Source: Oscillatoriales cyanobacterium
GTDB taxonomy: Bacteria; Cyanobacteriota; Cyanobacteriia; Cyanobacteriales; Microcoleaceae
NCBI GenBank assembly: GCA_004294385.1
Contig: REAP01000029.1
Location: 32,451-96,450 of the forward strand
DNA length: 64,000 nt
Direction: 5' to 3'
Both the position numbers and the translations under genes were made by a program. The notes beneath the pieces are model-generated. The model was not told where the DNA came from and did not search any database. It was given only the letters and a program-made list of their open reading frames with translations. Positions 35,243 to 42,900 of this stretch are shown here, one piece after another (positions within the stretch are counted from its first letter, which is position 1; each line of letters opens with the position of its first letter).

Positions 35243-35893
35243 CTACTGTAATTTATTACGAATGTAATCTGAAAATTTCCGCAGATTTCGATCGAAAAAA
35301 CTTTGGAGTGTTGAAATGTTTTTGTCAAATCTTTGAGATATAGTCTCCCATTTTTCATCATCTAATCTGGCTAAAGCTATGACTTGCCAAGTGATATCGG
35401 GACGACCTCTGACTGTTGTGTTTCGGAAAATATTGTCTGGGTCTTCTTCTATTAATTTACGCAGCATTTCAGCATCCTCCACAAGTTGCAACATTGAAGC
35501 TTTATCTTGATAAAGCTCCCATTCTTCTTGTTCCAAGTTGAATCCTTCTAAGTCATCGATCGATAATATTTTGATTCTTGTTTGGTTAATATATCGAGCG
35601 AAAACATCTTGAAATCTAAAATTAAAGAAGTAATTCACCCAACCCATTACTGGTCTTTGTGAATCATAGGTGTCAATTTTTAGACAGATATACTCAAATA
35701 TTTTCAAACGGGCTTCGCTATAAATGTCTTCGTAAAGATATCTCTGATCTATATAGGGACGAACAAGTCTGTTAGAACGCTCAATTGCGTCCATCAGTCT
35801 GGTTAATGCTATCTGTCGCTCTTTGCTTCCGGCTGGGTGTTGTTGAGCTTCCAGGGCTAGCTGCTTGAGTTGCAAATCGATTTCGTCTTCCAT
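35243..35893 (-). CDS. ECF-like sigma-70 family factor
   Basis: The 216-residue protein has two sigma regions only. Region 2 lies at about 50-105 (YLYEDIYSEARLKIFEYICLKIDTYDSQRPVMGWVNYFFNFRFQDVFARYI). A region 4-like helix-turn-helix lies at about 165-212 (ITWQVIALARLDDEKWETISQRFDKNISTLQSFFDRNLRKF). The lack of region 3 is an ECF-type layout. ATG 35893 follows a GAGGAG site. The downstream genes DUF1822 and CHAT are on the same strand. Two genes on the opposite strand carry the same ECF-like promoter motif (36047 and 37161). No anti-sigma factor is recognised; DUF1822 is a candidate by position only. Confidence 0.75.
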   Translation of the reverse strand: MEDEIDLQLKQLALEAQQHPAGSKERQIALTRLMDAIERSNRLVRPYIDQRYLYEDIYSEARLKIFEYICLKIDTYDSQRPVMGWVNYFFNFRFQDVFARYINQTRIKILSIDDLEGFNLEQEEWELYQDKASMLQLVEDAEMLRKLIEEDPDNIFRNTTVRGRPDITWQVIALARLDDEKWETISQRFDKNISTLQSFFDRNLRKFSDYIRNKLQ

Positions 35894-36046
35894 CGGGCTC
35901 TCCTCACTCCTCTGGGTATTTTTGTGCTGTCTGGCGGAACTTCTATTTATATTTCGGATTTGGTGGCCAGTTTTTACGCATTTATCGGGAAATTGTTACA
36001 AAACTTTATGTTTTAGGGGTTTTGGAAAAAAAGTTTTGAGGTTTGC

Positions 36047-36072
36047 GGAAAAAGTTTGGCTGGATTTCGTAA
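36047..36072 (+). promoter_or_regulatory. ECF-type promoter motif GGAAAA-N15-CGTAA, before PEP-CTERM gene
   Basis: GGAAAA at 36047-36052 and CGTAA at 36068-36072, exactly 15 bp between. The 15-bp core TTTGCGGAAAAAGTT is identical to that before the giant gene (37157-37171). The pattern matches ECF promoters (-35 GGAA, -10 CGT). It would give a leader of about 110 nt for the gene starting at 36192. Confidence 0.6.
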
Positions 36073-36191
36073 CTGAGAATAGGGGGCGATTTTTTTCGGG
36101 ATAGCTTTGCTGGCGCGGGCTTTTGGGGAAAGGGCGATCGTCCGCTAAATACTTTGATTGTCAACTTTTACTTTTTCTGGGAATCAATTTT

Positions 36192-36875
36192 ATGGCTACT
36201 GTGAAGAAATTATCAATGATTGCGATCGGAGCAGCAGTTTGGGCTGGAATTACCAATCCAGTAAGTGCAATTACGCTGTCTATTGGAGGTACATCAGTTC
36301 CCGGACAAGGGCAATTCTCTAGCGTAGCTGAGGCAACAACTATTAATTTTGAGTCGGGTGCGCCAACATCTGGCCCTGCTATTTACTCGGCTCCTGGTGT
36401 CGGCCCCACTGTTGTTTCAGGCAATATCGCCTCTGTTTTTTCTGCACCTGGGGATGACTACACGAAATACCTTACAGTTGCACCATTTGGCGATTGGCGA
36501 GGAAATAATCCTGTCACAATTAGCTTTACTGAGAAAATTGATTACTTTGGTTTGTACTTGAACTCGTGGGATAATTATAATAGCATTGCTTTCTACCAAG
36601 ACAATACTCTTCTCAAATTGTTGACTGGCAATGTTTTTGTAAATAACAGCAATTTTTACGCGAACTTTTTTGCTGATAAAAACGAGTCTTTCAACAAAGT
36701 AGTTCTAGCTTCGACTGCTCCTGCATTTGAGACTGATAACCATGCTTATCGTGTTGCGGAACCTGTTCCCGAACCGACTACTGTGTTGGGTAGTTTAGCT
36801 TTTGGTGCTGTTGTTTCGAGTTGGCGGATGAAGCGGAAGCAGCAACAGAAAGTTTTGAATTCAACCGTTGCTTAA
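36192..36875 (+). CDS. PEP-CTERM sorting domain protein
   Basis: ATG 36192 opens a 227-residue protein (an upstream GTG/TTG would add a non-signal extension inside the leader RNA). A signal peptide ends near NPVSA. The mature region contains a jelly-roll-like domain (INFESGAPTSG, GDWRGNNPVTISFTEKIDYFGLYLNSWDNYNS). The C-terminus carries a PEP-CTERM tail: VPEPTTVLGSLAFGAVVSSWRMKRKQQQ, i.e. the VPEP motif, a membrane segment and basic residues. PEP-CTERM proteins are processed by exosortase and go to the cell surface or the matrix; no exosortase gene is in the window. The shared promoter motif links it to the giant gene downstream. Confidence 0.88.
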   Translation: MATVKKLSMIAIGAAVWAGITNPVSAITLSIGGTSVPGQGQFSSVAEATTINFESGAPTSGPAIYSAPGVGPTVVSGNIASVFSAPGDDYTKYLTVAPFGDWRGNNPVTISFTEKIDYFGLYLNSWDNYNSIAFYQDNTLLKLLTGNVFVNNSNFYANFFADKNESFNKVVLASTAPAFETDNHAYRVAEPVPEPTTVLGSLAFGAVVSSWRMKRKQQQKVLNSTVA

Positions 36876-36904
36876 TTTGAGATATTTCACTTCGTTGTAG
36901 TCCG

Positions 36905-37094
36905 TCGGGGGTTTAAACCCCCGCCTCATAGCGAAAGTCCTCTGAAGAGGACTAAAGAGTTGATTAGATATTTCCAATAAAAACATCACATATTCTGGTG
37001 ACGTTCAGGTGAAAACAGAAATTATACCCATGTCTATTAGTCCTCTTTAGAGGACTTTCGCTACTCGCTGTGGGAATTAATTCCCTGGCGGCCT
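36905..37094. repeat. dispersed inverted repeat family C, copies 2 and 3 (inverted pair)
   Basis: GGGGGTTTAAACCCCC plus AGTCCTCTGAAGAGGACT at 36905-36955, and AGTCCTCTTTAGAGGACT with a GGGAATTAATTCCC patch at 37042-37085. Together they could pair to form a long stem of about 190 bp between the PEP-CTERM and giant genes. Confidence 0.75.
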
Positions 37095-37160
37095 TTCGGG
37101 TGAAGTCGAGACTAATAAACATTTTACGATCGCCCGTTTAAAAAAAATTCCAAGATTTGC

Positions 37161-37186
37161 GGAAAAAGTTCTGCCGCATTCCGTAA
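37161..37186 (+). promoter_or_regulatory. ECF-type promoter motif GGAAAA-N15-CGTAA, before giant gene
   Basis: GGAAAA at 37161-37166 and CGTAA at 37182-37186, the same spacing as at 36047. The identical 15-bp core TTTGCGGAAAAAGTT and the partly matching spacer (GC at the centre, ATT before CGTAA) argue against chance. It would give a leader of about 100 nt for the start at 37291. Confidence 0.6.
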
Positions 37187-37290
37187 GTAATAACAAGAGG
37201 CCGATCGCCTTTTTGGCAATATTGGCTTTGGCTGAATTTGATTTCATTATATCACTTTTAATTCAATCCTAGACTAGGAGTGCAATTTCA

Positions 37291-39348
37291 ATGGCTACCA
37301 CAAATGAAGTTTCCAGCAACCTTCTCATCGATGTTTTGATAACTGACACTTTACCCGGAAGTGCAGCCAAAAATTCCATCCTCAACCCTTTAAGCAGCAG
37401 CAACAAGCAAAACATCGGCGGCAGTGCTTTGATAGCTGATACCAAAACTCAGCCGGTTATTGAACCAGAAAAGCTATTGAGTTCGACTGACACGCTTAAC
37501 TCAAAAAATACGATTGCGGAGCCAAATAGCAAAAAAATAGATGATTCATTAATTGTTTCCGACACTCTAAAAGGCGGTTTCAGCGGCTCAGCCAGCACCA
37601 GTATTAGTCGGGATACTCTATCTTCCAGTCCAGGTATAGATGTCAAAGATACCCTGACTGGAAGCAAAGATTCACCGTTAGTTGCGATTAAAGGCGACGC
37701 TATTATAGCAACTGATTCCTTGACTAATCCTCAGAGTGTGGAGAAGATAGCATCTGATAAAACTCCCACTACCTTAGCTGAAAAAGAAACTAAGTCAGAA
37801 ATTGCGATCGCCCAAAATACCTCTGTCACAGAATCCAAACCAGCAACCACTACCTTAGCTGAGAAAGAAACTAAGACAGAAATTGCGATCGCCCCAAATA
37901 CCTCTGTCGCAGAATCCAAACCAGCAACCACTACCTTAGCGGATAAAGAAACTAAGCCAGAAATTGCGATCGCCCCAAATACCTCTGTCACAGAATCGAA
38001 AACCACAACGAGTTCAGAACCGATTAAATCAGACAAATTGACAACAGAAAAACCAGCCACTACTGTCGCTGATATCAGCAAAGATAGCAAACAAAACTCT
38101 ACATCCAGCAGCACTGAACTAGATAAAAAAGTTGCAGACAAAACTGAAGTTACGGCAATTGAAACACCAAAATCAACAAATACAATCTCGCCGAAGCCAG
38201 AGATTATAGCAGCAAATAACCCTTTTGTATCTGGAAAATTTCTTGTTGATTCAAAAGGTCAAGTCGGCATAGATTTTGTATTTGACGGCGGTTTGTATAA
38301 GGGTCAGCTAGCCATCTTCAGTCTCAAAGGTATGGAGAAGTTCGTACCGGGTGCAGAAGAATTTATCAAAGAAACAGCTTCGAGATCACTTAGTAACTCT
38401 GCAAAAGGTCATGTAGTGATTGATGACTTGAGCGAAGGTGCAAAATTTACCTATAATTTACCTGAAGGCAATTCTAACGATGGAACTTATTTGGGAGTCA
38501 AGACTTTTGCGATGACTCCGGGGGATGAATTTGGGGTGATGTTAGTGCCTAATGGGACTGTACGAGAAGTTTTGAATAATCCGGCGATCGGAGGAAACAA
38601 ACGTCCTTTGTTTTCCATGGCTACGGCGAACCCAAATCAGGCGTTTCAGGTAGGACAAATTGCTGATGTAACAGGGGATGGTAGCACCTTTGCAATGGAG
38701 GATATGCGGGTCGATTTAGGGAGCGATCGCGATTATAATGACTTCGTATTTCAGGTGCGGGGTGCGAAGGGTAATGCGGTGCGGTTGAATGATGTGATTA
38801 ATCCTGATAAAGATTGGCGCAAAACAGATATGGGTCAGGTTTTGATTGCTTATGCTAAGCCTTACGTTGAACCGAAGTTAGAGCCCGCAAAACAGGATGC
38901 AAAACCTGTAAATAAGGCTCCTTATGGTTCGGTTTTGGATGTTCCAATTCCTGATATTGCAGGTGATGCAAAGGCTGAGGATAAAAAGGCGATCGCGCCT
39001 GTTTCTCCGGCTGCTGAATCTGTCGATAAAACTGAAGTTGTTACTTCAGATAAGGCTGTAACGCCAGCGGTGAAGATTGAAGAGGATAAAAAGGCGATCG
39101 CACCTATTTCTCCTGGTACTGAATCTGTCGATAAAACTGAAGTTATTACTTCCGAGACAAGTATAACGCCAGCGGTGAAGATTGAAGAGGACAAAAAGGC
39201 GATCGCGCCTGTTTCTCCTGCTGCTGAATCTGTCGATAAAACTGAAGTTACTACTTCGCAAACAACTGTAACTCCTGTGGAGAAGATTGAAGAGGATAAA
39301 AAGGCGGGCTACTTCGGAGAAAACTGTAACGCCAGCGGTGAAGATTGA
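37291..39348 (+). CDS. DUF4114 protein: 5' part of a frameshifted giant gene
   Basis: ATG 37291 opens 685 residues. There is no signal peptide. Residues 5-160 contain several copies of a D-T-L-x-G-S type motif. Residues 163-242 hold three copies of a 26-residue unit (LAEKETKxEIAIAxNTSVTES). A DUF4114 domain at about 310-500 follows (FDGGLYKGQLAIFSLKGM...EFGVMLVPNGTVREV...DRDYNDFVFQV), a beta domain found in large cyanobacterial surface proteins. A 35-residue repeat array begins (KIEEDKKAIAPVSP..., about 105 bp, each with a HIP1 site). Inside the array, after AAAAAGGCGG at 39300-39306, the frame shifts and stops at 39348. The same repeat continues in another frame, so this is the N-terminal part of a longer gene (to 51654). 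Confidence 0.8.
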   Translation: MATTNEVSSNLLIDVLITDTLPGSAAKNSILNPLSSSNKQNIGGSALIADTKTQPVIEPEKLLSSTDTLNSKNTIAEPNSKKIDDSLIVSDTLKGGFSGSASTSISRDTLSSSPGIDVKDTLTGSKDSPLVAIKGDAIIATDSLTNPQSVEKIASDKTPTTLAEKETKSEIAIAQNTSVTESKPATTTLAEKETKTEIAIAPNTSVAESKPATTTLADKETKPEIAIAPNTSVTESKTTTSSEPIKSDKLTTEKPATTVADISKDSKQNSTSSSTELDKKVADKTEVTAIETPKSTNTISPKPEIIAANNPFVSGKFLVDSKGQVGIDFVFDGGLYKGQLAIFSLKGMEKFVPGAEEFIKETASRSLSNSAKGHVVIDDLSEGAKFTYNLPEGNSNDGTYLGVKTFAMTPGDEFGVMLVPNGTVREVLNNPAIGGNKRPLFSMATANPNQAFQVGQIADVTGDGSTFAMEDMRVDLGSDRDYNDFVFQVRGAKGNAVRLNDVINPDKDWRKTDMGQVLIAYAKPYVEPKLEPAKQDAKPVNKAPYGSVLDVPIPDIAGDAKAEDKKAIAPVSPAAESVDKTEVVTSDKAVTPAVKIEEDKKAIAPISPGTESVDKTEVITSETSITPAVKIEEDKKAIAPVSPAAESVDKTEVTTSQTTVTPVEKIEEDKKAGYFGENCNASGED

Positions 39349-39935
39349 AGAGGACAAAAAGGCGATCGCACCGATTTCGACTCCGAATGAATCTGTGTCG
39401 AAAACTGAGGTTGCTACTTCAGATACAACTGTAACGCCAGCGGTGAAGATTGAAGAGGAAAAAAAGGCGATCGCACCTATTTCTCCTGCTACTGAATCTG
39501 TCGATAAAACCGCAGTTGTTACTTCGGAAACAAGTGTAGCACTTCGGAAACAAGTGTAGCGCCAGTGGTGAAGATTGAAGAGGATAAAAAGGCGATCGCA
39601 CCTATTTCTCCTGGTACTGAATCTGTGTCGAAAACCGAAGTTGTTACTTCAGATAAGGCTGTAACGCCAGCGGTGAAGATTGAAGAGGACAAAAAGGCGA
39701 TCGCACCTGTTTCTCCTGCTGCTGAATCTGTCGATAAAACTGAAGTTACTACTTCGCAAACAACTGTAACTCCTGTGGAGAAGATTGAAGAGGATAAAAA
39801 GGCGGATAAAACCGCAGTTGTTACTTCGGAAACAAGTATAAAGCCGGTGGTGGAAATTGCAGAGGACAAAAAGGCGATCGCACCTATTTCTCCTGCTGCT
39901 GAATCTGTCGATAAAACTGAAGTAACAACTTCAAC
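38979..39935. repeat. HIP1-bearing 105-bp tandem repeat array inside the giant gene
   Basis: The array contains eight full and two truncated units of about 105 bp, encoding about 35 residues (KIEEDKKAIAPxSPxxESVDKTEVxTSxxxVTPAV). Each full unit contains GGCGATCGC, the HIP1 core, coding for KAIAP. Units differ by point changes and by recombination: the segment before 39305 and before 39805 is identical, but what follows differs. Two truncated units and a 20-bp exact duplication show that the array has been unstable. Confidence 0.9.
39306..39559 (+). pseudogene. middle segment of giant gene, shifted reading frame
   Basis: This segment carries two repeat units in frame +2 relative to the flanks (ATSEKTVTPAVKIEEDKKAIAPISTP...ESVDKTAVVTSETSV). 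The first shift comes from a deletion junction at about 39303-39308. The second comes from a direct 20-bp duplication (ACTTCGGAAACAAGTGTAGC twice, 39527-39566), which adds 2 mod 3 and restores the original frame. The two shifts cancel, so a single ancestral frame ran from 37291 to 51654. As printed, translation would end at 39348. Confidence 0.8.
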
Positions 39936-42900
39936 AAAAATCACTCACGAGGGTTCAGAAACCGGGTTTTTATCAACAAATACTTCGTCACAGCCCACAG
40001 ATTCGGTAAAAAACCCGGTTTCTTTGGTCGAAGTGCCTGAGTCATTTTTAACTGAACCTCAAACAAAAACTAATACAACTCAGTCAACAGTCGAAACTAC
40101 TAACGCTCAAAATCCAGTTATTCTGCCAACTCCAGAAGTTCCTCAATCAAAATTAGATATTCCTGCAAATAACTCATTGTCGAATCTCACACCGGGAGTA
40201 TGGACTGTTGACAAAACTGGTCAAGTCAGCTTTGATTTCCTTGTGGATGCCGGTTTTTATGAGGGAGAAATTGCGATCGTTAATTTATCGGGAATGGAGC
40301 AATATCCGCTGAATTCCGATGCTTTTAAACAAGAAGCGATTAAACGTGCCTTAAGCAGTTCAGAGTTGGGTCATGTTGTGATTCGCGATCGTCTGGAAGG
40401 TGCGAGATTTAGCGGTGAATTTGGCGAACCAAATGTTAACAGCGGTGCATACCAAGGTATCAAAACTTTTGCTATGCCACCAGGGGCTAAATTTGCAGTG
40501 ATGTTAGTTCCTAATGGCACTGTGCAAGAGATATCGGAATCTCCCAGTCTTTGGCAGGATAAAACTCCCCTATTTTCGATTCCAGCAGCTAATCCCGAAA
40601 GTCAAGTAATGCTGGCTGATTTCACTGGGAAAGGTAATACTTTTGCTTGGGAAGATATACCAGGAAACCAGGCAGATAGCGATTTTAATGACTTGATTTT
40701 TGCGATCGATGGCGCGACTGCCAACCTACCAGAACTCGCAGCAAATGTCAATGCTAATACTCAATGGCTGGACTCAAAATCAGGCAATGAAATTTTAACT
40801 AAGGCCCTCGTTAACGATCGGGCTCCTGCGATTAAGCCCGTTGCAGATGTGGCATTAACTCCCGCACAGCCTACCCGCACAATTGACCTTGCTCAAGTAT
40901 TTGTTGACCCGGAAGCTAGCACTTTAAAATATGAAGTGGTTGAGGGTAATAGTCCATCTTTAGCTGTTAGTTTGCAGGGCAATAATTTACAACTGACAGG
41001 ATTGCCACAATCGGGGGTAACAGATGTCGTAATTCGAGCGACAGATGCGGCAGGTAATTCTGTCATTCACAACTTTTCAGCTACTAATAGCAATCTCAGT
41101 ACGGAGTCAATTACTGCTGTCAATAATGCGCTCACAGATTTCACAAAAGTCATAAATCAAAATTCGCAAAGTTTTAGCGAGGCTTTGAGTACAGATGCAG
41201 CAGCAGAATCTCTGGAAAACCTGGCAACTTTATTAGAACAATATCCCGATGCTCTCCCGCTATTTAATAACCCAGATTCTCTGGCTAAACTTGGCATAAG
41301 TGACAGCAATATTCCGACTATCCGACAATTACTGCAAAGTCCAGAAGTAGCGGCGGAATTCGGGCTGTCAGTGTCTTTAGGAGAAGCTTTGAGCCATCCT
41401 GATTCCACGGGATTTGATGAGTTTTTGTTAAATGCTGATGAGGCGATTTATCTGCTTCCATCTGATGCTCAGCAGCCGAAAGTTGGGTTTATTGATTTTA
41501 CTGAGGGAGAACACGTTCAGCGAGTTACTTCTGCGTTTTCTTCGATTAATTCTCTGGCTAATTACGATACTTTTACCATCGATCGCGGGGATTGGGCAGA
41601 GCAATTGAGACGGTTTGTGGATGGGGTGAAGGAAAGTGGTGAAAATCGGGCGATCGCCAATTTAAGTTTCGATTTATCCCAATTAGATGATATCGGCATT
41701 ACCACTCGCTATGAACTCACTCCTGAAGAACAAGCAGCGATTCAATATGCCCGCGAAAATAATGTTTTGCTAGTTGTTTCAGCAGGCAATACTGGCGGCA
41801 TGATGTCAGCTTTGGGGGCGGCTAGCAAGATATTTGATAACATCATTACTGTCGGTGCTGTCAATCAATTTGAGTCTAAAACTGACTATTCTGCCTACGG
41901 TAACGGACTCGATTTAATGGCTCCTGGGGGTTCCTGGGCGAACGATGCTAATGCTTTTGTCGGTACTTCGCGATCGGCATCCTATGTCACAGCCGCAGCT
42001 TCTTTAGTTTGGGCGGCAAATCCAGCATTAAGTTTGACACAAGTCAAGCAATTGTTGATAGATACGGCAGCAGATTTGAATACACCTGGATGGGATAAAG
42101 AAACTGGGGCGGGATTGGTAGATGTCAAAAGTGCGATCGATCGCGCTTTGTCACTTGAACCAAAACCCCTAGAACCAGTAAAACCAGGGATGCAGGTAAG
42201 TTTATTCAGCGGGGAAGGCCGCGTTGAAACCTTAGCAAGAGCTGCATCTGAGCCAACTCAAAAGGCGATTTCTGAGTTAGAAAAAGCTCAGCAAGATTTA
42301 CTCAAACAGTGGCAAGTATTAGCAGATTTAGGCAATCCTGAACTCACTTTGTCTGACTTGCAAGATGACTCTGTTCAGAAAATTGCCGATGCTTTGAATA
42401 AGTATCGAGAAGTTAGCACGAAGGCTGGGATTACAGACGCTCACAACCAACAAAGAGTTGAAGAATTAGCCCTAGCAACCAGTCACTATCTGATTGAAAA
42501 CGACCGACTGCAAAAGCTGTTAGCTCAGCGCAATGAACTTGAGGATAGGTTAGCTAAACTTGGGGAAAATAAATCTGCTTTAGAGGCAGAAAATCAAAAA
42601 CTGTTAGAGGGAATTCAAGCACAAATTGCCAAAGCTGAGACAGATTTGGCAAAAGCTCAAGCTAAATTGCTCAATCCTTTTGCCAATGTCGGCGATAATT
42701 TGCAAACAGATCCCGCACCTTGGCGCGAAGCAGCAAACAAACAACAGGAATTTGCCTCTAATTTTCAAGAACAAGCTGCAATTCAAAATGCAGAAGCGAC
42801 GAGATTGAGTGCAATTTCTAATAGCATTAATCCCCTCCGCTGGCAACCTGTGGGTTCAGAAAAAGGCAGATCCGGCCGCCGACGAGAAATTTGGGGTATG

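Larger units (their letters stand above)
36876..37290. other. 415-bp intergenic region with two family C repeats and an ECF-type promoter
   Basis: It contains two family C hairpins (about 36905-36960 and 37039-37094) in opposite orientation, HIP1 sites and the promoter motif at 37161-37186. No small gene is recognised. Confidence 0.65.

Noticed and set aside
39300..39310. Programmed ribosomal frameshifting as the reason for the split giant gene
   Set aside because: No slippery heptamer with a following structure is seen, and both shifts coincide with a deletion junction and a 20-bp duplication, which mutation explains better.
38979..39935. CRISPR array
   Set aside because: Units are about 105 bp, almost identical over their whole length and protein-coding; there is no repeat-spacer alternation and no cas gene.
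38922..39944. Antisense frames with a Ser/Val-rich repeated product
   Set aside because: They are the reverse reading of the 105-bp coding repeats; the forward frame has normal codon use and connects to DUF4114 domains.
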